Shown here in pieces: positions 29,847 through 39,079 of a DNA stretch of 64,000 bases. Both the position numbers and the translations under genes were made by a program. Below the pieces are notes generated by a model. That model was not told the origin of the DNA. It did no database searches and saw only the letters and a list, made by a program, of their open reading frames with translations. The DNA comes from Pseudomonas duriflava (GTDB taxonomy: Bacteria; Pseudomonadota; Gammaproteobacteria; Pseudomonadales; Pseudomonadaceae), in contig NZ_VLKY01000001.1 in NCBI RefSeq assembly GCF_007830155.1, forward strand, positions 62,001 through 126,000. Direction: 5' to 3'. Every line of letters begins with the position of its first letter. The stretch's first letter is position 1.

Positions 29847-30986
29847 TCATACCGTTATACGATTCATGTAATTACCGAACGCATCTAAATAACGTGGTAT
29901 CGGTATGAGGAAGGCGTCGTGGCCCTGCGGAGCATCAATCTCGAGATAGCTAACATGCTTTTTCGCAGCAATCAGCGCATCCACGATCTCTCTTGAGCGT
30001 GCTGGAGAGAAGCGCCAATCGGTAGTAAAAGACATGATGCAGAAACTGGCCTGAGCGCTCTCGAATGTTTTGGCCAAATCGCCGTTATGAGCGCTGGCAG
30101 GATCAAAATAATCCAGTGCCTTGGTCATCAGCAGATAGGTATTGGCATCGAAGCGGCCGGAAAACTCTTCGCCTTGATAGCGCAGATAGCTCTCTACCTG
30201 GAATTCCACGCTATGGAAATCGTAGTTAAGCTTGTCCGTCTTGAGCTCACGGCCAAACTTCTGTCCCATGGCATCATCGGACAGGTAGGTGATATGTCCT
30301 ACCATCCGAGCGAGCATTAGCCCGCGCTTAGGTATTACGCCCTGCTCGTAAAAGCGACCGCCGTGAAACTCATCGTCTGTCAGGATAGCCTGCCGTGCGA
30401 CTTCGTTAAAAGCGATGTTCTGAGCCGACAATTTAGGCGCCGACGCGATAGCGAGACAGTGCCGAACGCGCTCGGGGTAACTGATAGTCCATTGCAGAGC
30501 CTGCATGCCGCCCATGCTGCCGCCGACCACGGCGGCCCATTGATGAATGCCCAGCATATCGGCCAGACGTGCCTGGCTATGAACCCAGTCCTCAACGGTG
30601 ATTACAGGGAAATCGGCCCCATAAGGCCTTCCTGTTAGAGGGTTGGCGCTGCCCGGGCCGGTCGAACCATTACAGCCGCCCAGGTTGTTGAGCGAGACGA
30701 CAAAAAACTTTCGCGTATCGATGGGCTTGCCTGGACCGATACAGCTGTCCCACCAGCCGGGCTTCCGGTCGTCCATGCTGTGATAGCCCGCAGCATGATG
30801 ATGACCGGACAAGGCATGACAAATCAGCACCGCATTGCTGCGGCTTTCGTTTAATTCGCCATAGGTTTCGATAACCAAGTCGTATTCGGCTAACGATCGG
30901 CCGCACGCCAGGGGTAACGGCTCGGCGAAATGCAGGGCCTGAGGGGTAACCAGACCTACGGAATCAGGGGGTATTACACTAGGCAT
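29847..30986 (-). CDS. metX: Homoserine O-acyltransferase MetX (probably succinyl)
   Basis: Alpha/beta-hydrolase that acylates homoserine, committing it to methionine. The catalytic triad is visible: nucleophile Ser in [14 protein letters not shown], Asp in [13 protein letters not shown] and His in APQGHDAFL. Pseudomonas MetX proteins use succinyl-CoA in published work; this sequence is very close to them, so succinylation is likely but not proven. I start at [12 protein letters not shown], 19 codons inside the frame; this gives 379 residues, the family length. The upstream leader has an unusual triple GCACAGT repeat. Confidence 0.95.
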   Translation of the reverse strand: MPSVIPPDSVGLVTPQALHFAEPLPLACGRSLAEYDLVIETYGELNESRSNAVLICHALSGHHHAAGYHSMDDRKPGWWDSCIGPGKPIDTRKFFVVSLNNLGGCNGSTGPGSANPLTGRPYGADFPVITVEDWVHSQARLADMLGIHQWAAVVGGSMGGMQALQWTISYPERVRHCLAIASAPKLSAQNIAFNEVARQAILTDDEFHGGRFYEQGVIPKRGLMLARMVGHITYLSDDAMGQKFGRELKTDKLNYDFHSVEFQVESYLRYQGEEFSGRFDANTYLLMTKALDYFDPASAHNGDLAKTFESAQASFCIMSFTTDWRFSPARSREIVDALIAAKKHVSYLEIDAPQGHDAFLIPIPRYLDAFGNYMNRITV

Positions 30987-31038
30987 TGACGGCTCTTGTG
31001 CGTGAGAGGGCGTCAGTCTAAAGAGGGCCGTTGCAGGC

Positions 31039-31072
31039 GGCAAGCACAGTGCACAGTTGCACAGTACTTGCC
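31039..31072. repeat. Triple GCACAGT repeat between flanking inverted arms, upstream of metX
   Basis: GCACAGT occurs three times nearly back to back (31044, 31051, 31059), bracketed by GGCAAG and CTTGCC. It lies 53-86 bases before the metX ATG, where an operator or leader structure would be expected. No known motif was recognised. Confidence 0.45.
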
Positions 31073-31092
31073 ACCTATCAGGTTATATGCCT

Positions 31093-33051
31093 TTAGGCAA
31101 AGCTGACACCTGGCAGTGCTACAACTTTGGCCTGTCGTTGCACGGGAGCAGGCCTGCGCAATTGGCGAAGGATGTCATTGGCTTCGTCACACTGGCTTTC
31201 CAGAGCCTCGCAGTAAGCGGCAAGTCTGGATTTCTGCTGGTGTTGATCCAATGTTTGCTGGGTCAGTGATTTAAGTTCGAGCATATTGGCTTCAAGCAAT
31301 TGCTTGTGCTCGCGGGTGAACTGAATCAATGGCAGCAAGGCAGCTTCGTTCCAGCGCTTGGCTTCTCGGCAGGTTTCCTCATGGATATGAACAACTTCCT
31401 TGACCAACGTTGCGAAAAAACGTCGGGTCAGCACACGTTGTTCGGTGAAGAACGTTTTCATCTGCTTGCGGAAGTGATCGGCCTTGAGCTGTAGCTGGCG
31501 TAGCGAACGGATATGTGCCTTTATACGTAATCGGGGCGGTTCCAGACGGTATGCAGGATTTTCCTCATTGTGACGTTGGTAAATGTTCTGCAACACCTTG
31601 TTCGCACGTTCACCCTCGTAATAAAGACCAAGCATGTCGTGTTCGATATTTTGGAAGAAGCGATGAATCGCCTCGCTAATGCCTAATGTCGTCCAGCTAC
31701 CTGCTAAATTATGGCGGACGTCAGTCAAGTGTCGCTCCATTCTGGCTGGATTAAGAACCTCGCTGAGTAGAACAGCTTGGCCTTGTAACATCCGCTGAGT
31801 CGTACGCAGGTTCAAGAGGCGCTTATGATATTGGGCATGCTCTTCACGGGTACGGTCGATCTGCTCGGCCAGAACTGCACTACTTGAGGTAGCTTCATCT
31901 AGGTGCCGATACTGCTGACGTACTTCTTCCAGGCGCTGCGTAAGCAGGCTCTGGCTGCTAGCCAGCAGGGCAATAACCTGATTGATCACCTGGTTTTGCA
32001 GCAGTTTCTCCTTCTGGCCGATGATCCGCTCGCACAAAAGATGTTCCAAGGCTGCTAAGTGGCTGCGTTGGAGAAGCTCAGGCTCGGCGCGTACCTTTCC
32101 GAGGAGAGCCTGTTTGGCTGATAGCGGAAGTACATCGGCGGTTGAAATACCCAGCTGGCGTGCCGTCGTTTCACGGACCCGAAGGATGGATTGTTCAATA
32201 GAGTCTTCTCCATTGAGATCATCCCAAAGAGTGTCAATCTTGTTAAGTATGGCGAACAGCCCATCTGCTGACTCGCCTCGAGTAGGTTTAATGTGCTGTT
32301 CCCAGAGTTGCAGGTCGGATGCCGTCACACCCGCGTCGGCAGCAAGCAGAAAGAGGATGGCTTGTGCCGAAGGCAGCATCGACAGTGTTAATTCCGGCTC
32401 GCTGCCAAGCGCATTAAGACCCGGTGTATCCAGAATGCGTAAGCCTTGGCGCAGTAGAGGGTGATCGAAATGAATGATCGCGTGACGCCAGGCTGGGATC
32501 TCTACCTGATCGTGAGCGTTTGGTCTGTCCAGGTGGGCAGCATCGAATCCCAGCGCTAAAGCGGTTTCCAGTGAAACCGTCTGCGTCTCAGCCACTTTCT
32601 TCAGTGCTGCAGCCATGCTTTCAGGCTGGCCGTAATCCAGTGTGATCTGAGTCCACTGCTCAGGCATCGATCGCCACTCGGCTACGGCAGTCTCATCCAG
32701 GCGAGACTCAATTGGCAGTAAACGGATGTACGGTGCATCGGCATCAGCATCGTAAAATAGCTCAGTCGGACACATCGTCGTCCGTCCCGCTTGCGACGGC
32801 AGCATTCGCTGCCCGTAGTCAGCGAAAAACAGAGCATTAATCAGCTCAGTCTTGCCGCGAGAGAATTCGCCGGCAAACGCAAGCGTAATGGTGTCCTCGC
32901 GGAGAATCTGTCGGCAGCGCGCCAACGTCTCATCAAGACTAGGGGTACCCAGTCGATTGCGTGCTAGCCAATCGCTGTATCGGTCAACCTGCCGTATGAG
33001 TTCGAGCTTCCATGTCGAATAGGCATCGACATGTCGAGAAAGACGCTCCAT
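31093..33051 (-). CDS. Dynamin-like GTPase
   Basis: Large GTPase of the bacterial dynamin family. The N-terminal GTPase domain has G1 FAGEFSRGKTELINAL (Lys67, Thr68), G3 LDTPGLNALG and G4 ILNKIDTLWDD; the segment AGRTTMCPTELFYD supplies the G2 threonines. The C-terminal half (about 300-652) is almost entirely helical and rich in coiled-coil-like Gln/Glu/Leu, as expected for a stalk. I start at MERLSRHVDAYS, with AGGGA 6 bases upstream. Bacterial dynamins act on membranes (fusion, repair, phage defence), but no role can be read here. Its place between metX and yggT is not one I recall from P. aeruginosa. Confidence 0.85.
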   Translation of the reverse strand: MERLSRHVDAYSTWKLELIRQVDRYSDWLARNRLGTPSLDETLARCRQILREDTITLAFAGEFSRGKTELINALFFADYGQRMLPSQAGRTTMCPTELFYDADADAPYIRLLPIESRLDETAVAEWRSMPEQWTQITLDYGQPESMAAALKKVAETQTVSLETALALGFDAAHLDRPNAHDQVEIPAWRHAIIHFDHPLLRQGLRILDTPGLNALGSEPELTLSMLPSAQAILFLLAADAGVTASDLQLWEQHIKPTRGESADGLFAILNKIDTLWDDLNGEDSIEQSILRVRETTARQLGISTADVLPLSAKQALLGKVRAEPELLQRSHLAALEHLLCERIIGQKEKLLQNQVINQVIALLASSQSLLTQRLEEVRQQYRHLDEATSSSAVLAEQIDRTREEHAQYHKRLLNLRTTQRMLQGQAVLLSEVLNPARMERHLTDVRHNLAGSWTTLGISEAIHRFFQNIEHDMLGLYYEGERANKVLQNIYQRHNEENPAYRLEPPRLRIKAHIRSLRQLQLKADHFRKQMKTFFTEQRVLTRRFFATLVKEVVHIHEETCREAKRWNEAALLPLIQFTREHKQLLEANMLELKSLTQQTLDQHQQKSRLAAYCEALESQCDEANDILRQLRRPAPVQRQAKVVALPGVSFA

Positions 33052-33174
33052 ACCTCGTCCCTGTTCTACCATGGGCGTAAAAGAAGGCGGTACGGTGACC
33101 TAAGGTCGGCTTACAGTCAATCAGCCGCTGAAAGGATTCTCTAGACGGTCAACTCAACTATGTGAATGGCATTG

Positions 33175-33210
33175 AAAAACGTGTCGAAATCTTATTTGGA
33201 TTTCGACACG
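33175..33210 (-). terminator. Terminator of yggS-proC-yggT
   Basis: 12-bp perfect stem CGTGTCGAAATC / GATTTCGACACG with a 7-base loop, directly followed on the minus strand by TTTTT. On the plus strand TGGTTTTT follows, so it may work both ways. It begins just past the yggT stop. The rest of the 165-base gap to the dynamin gene has no recognisable element. Confidence 0.92.
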
Positions 33211-33216
33211 TGGTTT

Positions 33217-33849
33217 TTACAGGAAGGGGGCCAGTACGGAAGGCATACCCGTCATCATGGCTAGATTATTAATTACCAGCATGTCGATTAGCTTGATTGC
33301 AATGAAGGCGAAGATGGGTGAAAGATCCAAACCGCCCATGTTAGGTAGCAACCGACGGAAGGGAGCCAAGGCCGGCTCGCAAATCTGGTTGATCAGCTGT
33401 GCACCAGGGTTATAACTACCCGGAGCGACCCAGGAAAGGATGACGCTGATAATCATTGCAAAGAAAAAGACCTTGAGAAACAGGGAGGCCACGGCAATGA
33501 CCGACCAGATCACTAAGTGCAGTAAGGCACCGCCTGTCCCGTATTGCAGAATGACCAGATTGAGCCCGTTCATGCCTTCCACGCGGGTAAGCAGCAACAG
33601 CAGCAGCATGAGCACGAGCTGAACCAAAATTGCCAGAACCAGCGAGGCGAGATCTACGCCGCCAAAGCCGGGGATTACGCGGCGCAAGGGGCGTACCAGC
33701 GGTTGTGTGGCACGTACGATGAACTGGCTCAGTGGGTTATAAAAATCCGCACGCACCAGCTGCAGGATGAAGCGTAGCAACACGATGAGTAGATAAAGGC
33801 TACCCAGTGTTTGCACGATAAGAATCAGGGCGGTATTGAGACCGTACAT
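33217..33849 (-). CDS. yggT: YggT family membrane protein
   Basis: 210 residues with two tandem YGGT domains, each holding a pair of hydrophobic helices and the signature NPLSQFIVRATQPLVRPLRRVIP (first copy) or NPGAQLINQICEPALAPFRRLLP (second copy). Plant homologues affect thylakoid organisation and E. coli YggT is linked to osmotic stress; the bacterial role is still unclear. It is the last gene of the yggS-proC-yggT transcript, 9 bases after proC, and a strong terminator follows. Confidence 0.93.
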   Translation of the reverse strand: MYGLNTALILIVQTLGSLYLLIVLLRFILQLVRADFYNPLSQFIVRATQPLVRPLRRVIPGFGGVDLASLVLAILVQLVLMLLLLLLTRVEGMNGLNLVILQYGTGGALLHLVIWSVIAVASLFLKVFFFAMIISVILSWVAPGSYNPGAQLINQICEPALAPFRRLLPNMGGLDLSPIFAFIAIKLIDMLVINNLAMMTGMPSVLAPFL

Positions 33850-33858
33850 GGTAACTCC

Positions 33859-34677
33859 TTATTGACCTAGTTCTGTCGCCAGCTCCGCTGAGCGACGGGA
33901 CGCAGCTGCGAGAGCCTTTTGGACCAGTGCCTCGAAGCCATCATCCTGAAAAGTCTTGATGGCCTGCTCGGTCGTTCCGCCGGGTGACGTGACCCGGCGC
34001 CGTAGTTCAGCAGGCGATACGTCACTGGCTAATGCCATCTGTGCCGCCCCCAAGGCTGTTTGCAAAGTAAGACGTGAAGCGGTATCGCGATCCAGGCCCA
34101 GGTGTTCCCCGGCGCGAGTCATGGCTTCCATCAATAGAAAAAAATAAGCCGGCCCGCTACCTGATACTGCCGTGACGGCATCGAGTTGGGCTTCAGTATC
34201 AACCCAGACCGTAATTCCCACAGCCGCTAGCAGTTGTTCAGCTTGTTGCCGCTGGGCTGCGCTCACCTGCTCGTTGGCGAACAGGCCGCTCGCTCCCTGA
34301 CGAAGTAGGGCGGGAGTATTGGGCATACAGCGTACCAGCGCTCGTGCGCCTAACCACTGGGTCAGGCTGGTACAGGTAATACCGGCTGCCACCGAGACCA
34401 CTAATTGCTCGGGTTGAAGCGAGGCTGCAATTTCCTGGCAGACACGTTGCATAATCTGTGGTTTGATAGCGAGCACTACGACATCGGCATCTTTGAGCGC
34501 ATCAAGGTTGGATTCAAATGTTCTAATGCCATGGTCGCTTTGTAAGGCGGCGCGCTGGTCGGCCAGCGGGTTGCTTGCTGTGATAAGGTCGGCAGCTACG
34601 CCTTGCGTGCGCAAGCCGCCAATCAGACTGGCAGCCATGTTTCCAGCGCCGATGAAGGCGATGCGAGTATCGCTCAT
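33859..34677 (-). CDS. proC: Pyrroline-5-carboxylate reductase ProC
   Basis: NAD(P)H-dependent enzyme making proline from pyrroline-5-carboxylate. The Rossmann motif IAFIGAGNMAASLIGGL, the central VLAIKPQ and the C-terminal signature VSGSGPAYFFLLMEAM...VTSPGGTTEQAI are all present. I start at MSDTRIAF, 40 codons into the frame, because the longer version overlaps yggS; this gives 272 residues. It lies 13 bases after yggS, the common yggS-proC-yggT order. Confidence 0.97.
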   Translation of the reverse strand: MSDTRIAFIGAGNMAASLIGGLRTQGVAADLITASNPLADQRAALQSDHGIRTFESNLDALKDADVVVLAIKPQIMQRVCQEIAASLQPEQLVVSVAAGITCTSLTQWLGARALVRCMPNTPALLRQGASGLFANEQVSAAQRQQAEQLLAAVGITVWVDTEAQLDAVTAVSGSGPAYFFLLMEAMTRAGEHLGLDRDTASRLTLQTALGAAQMALASDVSPAELRRRVTSPGGTTEQAIKTFQDDGFEALVQKALAAASRRSAELATELGQ

Positions 34678-34690
34678 GTACATAAATTCC

Positions 34691-35395
34691 TTAATGAGAA
34701 GCAGAAGAGGGAGCCGCGCCGTAATCTCTGGCACCAAACAGAGCTGTACCGATCCGGACCCAGGTGGCCCCTTCGGCGATAGCGACTTCCAGGTCATGGC
34801 TCATGCCCATGGACAGGGTATCAAGATTCAGGTTCATCGCCTCGCTGAGTTCGCGTAGTCGTGCAAATGCGGCCTGCTGCGCCTCGACAGCTGTTGTGGC
34901 TTCGGGAATTGCCATTAGGCCTCGTAGCGTTAGGCGTGGTAACTGGGATACAGCGTGGGCCAAGGCGGGCAACTCATCGGGAGCACATCCTGATTTGCTG
35001 GTTTCTCCGCTAATATTGACTTGGAGACAGATATTTAAGGGGGGCATGCCTTCCGGACGCTGTTCGGAGAGGCGTTGGGCGATTTTCAATCGATCCACCG
35101 AGTGTACCCAGTCAAAATGACTGGCAATAGCGCGGGTTTTGTTCGACTGAATAGGCCCGATAAAGTGCCAAACTAGCGGCAGATCTTTAAGCTCGCTCTG
35201 TTTGGTTAGCGCCTCCTGTAGATAATTTTCGCCAAAATGCTGTAGGCCACAGGCAAACGCTTCCCGCAGGGCTGCGGCTGGTTTGGTCTTACTCACGGCT
35301 AGCAGACCAATGGTAGCTGGCTCACGACCACAAGCCTGTGCAGCGGCTTGGATACGAGTGCGTACTGTTGCGATATTTTCGGCTATCGTGGACAT
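34691..35395 (-). CDS. yggS: PLP homeostasis protein YggS (PLPBP)
   Basis: PLP-binding protein without known enzyme activity that keeps free PLP levels in balance. The PLP lysine is Lys36 in AVSKTKP, and the family markers FGENYLQEA, HFIGPIQSNK and LSMGMSHDLEVAI are present. 234 residues; GAGG lies 4 bases before the ATG. First gene of its operon, divergent from pilT across 71 bases that include the small hairpin GCCGCA-GAT-TGCGGC. Confidence 0.95.
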   Translation of the reverse strand: MSTIAENIATVRTRIQAAAQACGREPATIGLLAVSKTKPAAALREAFACGLQHFGENYLQEALTKQSELKDLPLVWHFIGPIQSNKTRAIASHFDWVHSVDRLKIAQRLSEQRPEGMPPLNICLQVNISGETSKSGCAPDELPALAHAVSQLPRLTLRGLMAIPEATTAVEAQQAAFARLRELSEAMNLNLDTLSMGMSHDLEVAIAEGATWVRIGTALFGARDYGAAPSSASH

Positions 35396-35466
35396 TCAAC
35401 CTCGTTCTCTTTGGCCCGCCGCAGATTGCGGCATTCTACCCGCTTGTTTGTATTAAGGGAGTCCTC

Positions 35467-36501
35467 ATGGATATCACGGAACTGCTGGCGTTTTGTGCCA
35501 GACAGGGCGCATCCGACCTTCATCTTTCTGCCGGCTTGCCACCCATGATCCGTGTCGATGGTGACGTTCGGCGCATCAATCTGCCTGCTTTTGACGATAA
35601 GCAGGTACATGCGCTCATCTACGACATTATGAACGATAAGCAACGCAAAGATTTCGAGGAGTTTTTCGAGACTGATTTCTCGTTTGAAGTGCCTGGCATC
35701 GCGCGCTTCCGAGTCAATGCGTTCAATCAGAACCGTGGGCCTGGCGCCGTTTTCCGAACCATTCCTTCCAAGGTGCTATCCATGGAGGAGTTGGGCATGG
35801 GCGATGTGTTTCGCAAGATAACCGATGTTCCCCGCGGGCTGGTGCTGGTCACCGGTCCGACTGGTTCCGGCAAGTCCACTACCCTGGCAGCCATGCTGGA
35901 CTACCTGAACAACACGAAATATCACCATATCCTCACAATTGAGGATCCTATCGAGTTTGTTCACGAGTCCAAGAAGTGTCTAGTCAACCAACGTGAAGTA
36001 CACCGCGATACCTTGGGCTTCTCTGAGGCCCTGCGCTCAGCACTTCGTGAAGACCCAGACATCATCCTTGTAGGGGAATTACGTGATTTGGAAACTATCC
36101 GGCTGGCCTTGACAGCGGCAGAGACCGGTCACCTTGTCTTCGGTACGCTGCATACCACTTCGGCGGCCAAAACCATCGACCGAATTGTCGACGTGTTCCC
36201 TGCTGAAGAAAAATCCATGGTGCGTTCGATGCTGTCTGAATCCTTGCAGGCGGTGGTTTCGCAGACCCTAATTAAAAAGGTCGGCGGTGGTCGCGTGGCG
36301 GCTCATGAAATCATGATTGGTACGCCTGCCATTCGGAATCTTATCCGGGAGGACAAGGTGGCACAGATGTATTCAGCTATCCAGACCGGTGGTGGTATCG
36401 GTATGCAAACTTTGGACATGTGCTTGAAAGGCTTGCTGGCCAAGGGTTTGATCAGCCGCGATAGTGCTCGTGAAAAGGCCAAGACGCCGGAGAATTTCTG
36501 A
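35467..36501 (+). CDS. pilT: Type IV pilus retraction ATPase PilT
   Basis: Hexameric cytoplasmic motor that depolymerises pilin, powering twitching, surface sensing and DNA uptake. Walker A is TGPTGSGKSTTLAAML, the Asp box IEDPIEFVH, Walker B EDPDIILVGELRDLETI and the His box TGHLVFGTLHT. The AIRNLIRE retraction motif near the C-terminus is intact. VGEL replaces the VGEM that I remember in P. aeruginosa, a mild change. I start at MDITELLAFC, with GGGAG upstream; this gives 344 residues, the family length. The stop overlaps the pilU start (TGATG). Confidence 0.98.
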   Translation: MDITELLAFCARQGASDLHLSAGLPPMIRVDGDVRRINLPAFDDKQVHALIYDIMNDKQRKDFEEFFETDFSFEVPGIARFRVNAFNQNRGPGAVFRTIPSKVLSMEELGMGDVFRKITDVPRGLVLVTGPTGSGKSTTLAAMLDYLNNTKYHHILTIEDPIEFVHESKKCLVNQREVHRDTLGFSEALRSALREDPDIILVGELRDLETIRLALTAAETGHLVFGTLHTTSAAKTIDRIVDVFPAEEKSMVRSMLSESLQAVVSQTLIKKVGGGRVAAHEIMIGTPAIRNLIREDKVAQMYSAIQTGGGIGMQTLDMCLKGLLAKGLISRDSAREKAKTPENF

Positions 36502-37640
36502 TGGAGTTCGATAAGTTTTTAAGGTTGATGGTGGAGAAGGGTGGGTCTGACCTCTTCATCACAGCTGGCGTTCCGCCTTCGATGAAGGTCAACGGCCGTG
36601 TTTTACCTGTGATTAAGGAACCACTCTCGCCCGAGCAGACACGAGAAATTGTCTTGGGTGTGATGAATGAGCAGCAGAGAGCCGAATTTGCTGAAAAGCG
36701 CGAGTCCAATTTTGCGATCAGTGCACGAGGTATCGGGCGTTTCCGGGTTAGCGCCTTCTATCAGCGCAACTTGATAGGTATGGTGCTGCGGCGTATTGAG
36801 GTCAATATCCCGACACTCGATCAGCTGCGTCTACCTGAAACACTCAAGAAGCTTTCGCTCACCAAGCGAGGACTGATCATTTTCGTGGGTGCGACCGGTA
36901 CGGGTAAGTCCACTTCGTTGGCGGCCATGATTGGACACCGCAACAAGAATTCGACGGGTCATATCATCTCTATCGAAGATCCTATCGAATATATTCACCA
37001 GCATCAGAACTGCATTGTTACTCAGCGTGAAGTCGGCCTGGATACAGAGTCGTTCGAGGTCGCGTTGAAAAACACGCTGCGTCAGGCTCCGGATGTCATC
37101 ATGATCGGTGAGGTGCGTACTCGGGAAACCATGGAATATGCCGTGGCGTTCGCCGAGACGGGACACCTGTGCCTGGCTACGCTGCATGCCAACAACGCCA
37201 ACCAGGCTCTTGACCGGATCATCCATTTCTTCCCGGCGGATCGGCATCAGCAGATCTGGATGGACCTGTCGCTCAACCTGAAGGCAATCGTAGCGCAGCA
37301 ATTAGTGCCTACGGTGGACGGTAAGGGGCGGCGTGCCGTGATTGAAGTACTGATCAACACGCCGTTGGTAGCGGATCTGATCCGCAAAGGTGAAGTACAC
37401 GAACTCAAGCCGTTGATGAAGCGTTCCACTGAATTGGGCATGCAGACTTTCGATCAAGCGCTCTATCAGCTCTATCGGGACGGCGAAATCAGTTATGAAG
37501 ATGCTCTGGCTCATGCGGACTCGGCCAATGATCTACGCCTGATGATCAAGCTGGGTTCGGAAACCGATGCGGATCATCTGACAAATATTTCTCAAGGTCT
37601 GTCGTTGGATATGACGGATGACACCACGCGTTTTCGTTAG
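36501..37640 (+). CDS. pilU: PilT-dependent retraction ATPase PilU
   Basis: PilT paralogue that boosts retraction force but depends on PilT. Walker A is VGATGTGKSTSLAAMIG, Walker B APDVIMIGEVRTRETM and the His box TGHLCLATLHANN. 379 residues, with the longer C-terminal tail characteristic of PilU. It is coupled to pilT by a one-base overlap. The stop overlaps the stop of the convergent UdgX gene, leaving no room for a terminator. Confidence 0.97.
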   Translation: MEFDKFLRLMVEKGGSDLFITAGVPPSMKVNGRVLPVIKEPLSPEQTREIVLGVMNEQQRAEFAEKRESNFAISARGIGRFRVSAFYQRNLIGMVLRRIEVNIPTLDQLRLPETLKKLSLTKRGLIIFVGATGTGKSTSLAAMIGHRNKNSTGHIISIEDPIEYIHQHQNCIVTQREVGLDTESFEVALKNTLRQAPDVIMIGEVRTRETMEYAVAFAETGHLCLATLHANNANQALDRIIHFFPADRHQQIWMDLSLNLKAIVAQQLVPTVDGKGRRAVIEVLINTPLVADLIRKGEVHELKPLMKRSTELGMQTFDQALYQLYRDGEISYEDALAHADSANDLRLMIKLGSETDADHLTNISQGLSLDMTDDTTRFR

Positions 37641-39076
37641 GTCTGTTTTTCCCTGTACTTGTCAGGTTCAAGCAACTCTCTAGCCTGGCGCAGGGTAGAT
37701 ACGATTTCCTGGAAAGCCGCTTCGCGCTGAGCGGCTTCTTGGATACGAAGGGGATAAGAGGGGTGATAGGTTACAATCAGCCACCCTCCCTCCAAGGGTA
37801 GGGGCCGCGCCTTATAGTTGGCCAGAGCTTCAGGACGATATCCCAGCAGTGCCTCAAAAGCCGTGGCGCCTAGTGCAACAATGATTTCCGGGCGTACATC
37901 CGCCAGCTCCTGAAGCAACCAGGGGCGGCATGCCGCAATCTCCTTGTCAGGCGTGACGTGTTTTCTACGCAAGCCTTGAGGTGTCCATTTGAAGTGTTTG
38001 ACGGCATTGGTGAGGTAAAGTGCATGCCGATCAAGGCCTGCTTCATTCAGTGCTCGGTCCAGTACCTGTCCCGCTGGTCCAATGAAAGGACGACCAGCGA
38101 GATCTTCCTGATCTCCAGGCTGTTCACCAATCAGCATGATGCGAGCCGTTACCGGACCTTCTCCAGGTACCGCTTGGGTTGCCTGTTGCCATAGCTCGCA
38201 ACGGCGACATTCATCGAGCGCCGTAACGGGTTCACGCTTTGGCTGGGCACGCTCTGCAGCAATCAACACGGTCTTTCCAGCCTGGGCGCCTACCGCCTCA
38301 GCCTGGGCCAACTGCTGGGCGCCTATACGGGCATCACTCAGTAAAGTAGGAATCAGCGGACCTTCCGGCAAGTCTTTCCAGAAACGTCTGGGCATATGAT
38401 TGGCTAGCGCACGTGAATTAACACGCGCCGGATTGAAGGTGCTTGCATAATACGCCTGCCACAGAGAATCGCCCTCATCACGTTGCTGCTGAGCGATTGC
38501 TTTTAACGCATCCGGACACGGTCTTTCGAATCGCAGGCTCTTCCCATCCCATAGAGCGGCGGCATCCGGGGTCGCGATCAACCATGATAGGTTGCCCATC
38601 CGATCACAGAAGTGCGGTGCCGCCAACTCCAGCACATCATGGGCCGGTTCGTGCCAGGCTACGTAGGCTGGCAAAGCATTCCGTTCATAGGGTCGAAAGC
38701 GCAGGAAGGCGTGAAGATGGTGAACTTCACGGTGGACCGCTTTGATACGCCGATGTAGTTCGCTGCCGTCCTCATCACCTGCCAGCATGGCTGATGGATC
38801 ACCCTGGACAACCCGCCAAAGGATTCGATACAGCAAGGCCCAGCGGTCATCGCTGCGAAAGCAGACGGCCGAAGCCAGCAGATCTGCCAACTGCCTAGGG
38901 ACTCGTATGGTATAAGTCGATTTTTCGGCTAGAGAGGGCTCTGCCTGGGCAAACAAGTCGCTAGATCCTACTGAGTCATGCCAGTTGATCTTTTCAGGCG
39001 GAACCGCTTGCTCTAGTAGCTGGCGGGCACAGGCGCGCCAGCCAGCGAAAGTACCATCAAAGACCACACTGTGCAT
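37637..39076 (-). CDS. DUF4130-UdgX fusion, uracil-DNA glycosylase-like repair protein
   Basis: The N-terminal half (about 1-250) is a DUF4130 domain of the kind found with radical-SAM repair partners. The C-terminal half (about 285-479) is UdgX-type uracil-DNA glycosylase: iron-sulfur cysteines 290, 293 and 383, the motif GEQPGDQED at 317-325, TNAVKHFKW, an R-loop GLRRKHVTP with His373, and the second motif HPS at 438-440. In mycobacterial UdgX the aligned His (loop KRRIH) forms a covalent bond with the uracil site. Here the loop is LRRKH; the His is kept but its neighbours differ. It starts 3 bases after the radical-SAM gene, so the two are an operon, apparently under LexA. Confidence 0.88.
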   Translation of the reverse strand: MHSVVFDGTFAGWRACARQLLEQAVPPEKINWHDSVGSSDLFAQAEPSLAEKSTYTIRVPRQLADLLASAVCFRSDDRWALLYRILWRVVQGDPSAMLAGDEDGSELHRRIKAVHREVHHLHAFLRFRPYERNALPAYVAWHEPAHDVLELAAPHFCDRMGNLSWLIATPDAAALWDGKSLRFERPCPDALKAIAQQQRDEGDSLWQAYYASTFNPARVNSRALANHMPRRFWKDLPEGPLIPTLLSDARIGAQQLAQAEAVGAQAGKTVLIAAERAQPKREPVTALDECRRCELWQQATQAVPGEGPVTARIMLIGEQPGDQEDLAGRPFIGPAGQVLDRALNEAGLDRHALYLTNAVKHFKWTPQGLRRKHVTPDKEIAACRPWLLQELADVRPEIIVALGATAFEALLGYRPEALANYKARPLPLEGGWLIVTYHPSYPLRIQEAAQREAAFQEIVSTLRQARELLEPDKYREKQT

Positions 39077-39079
39077 GGC

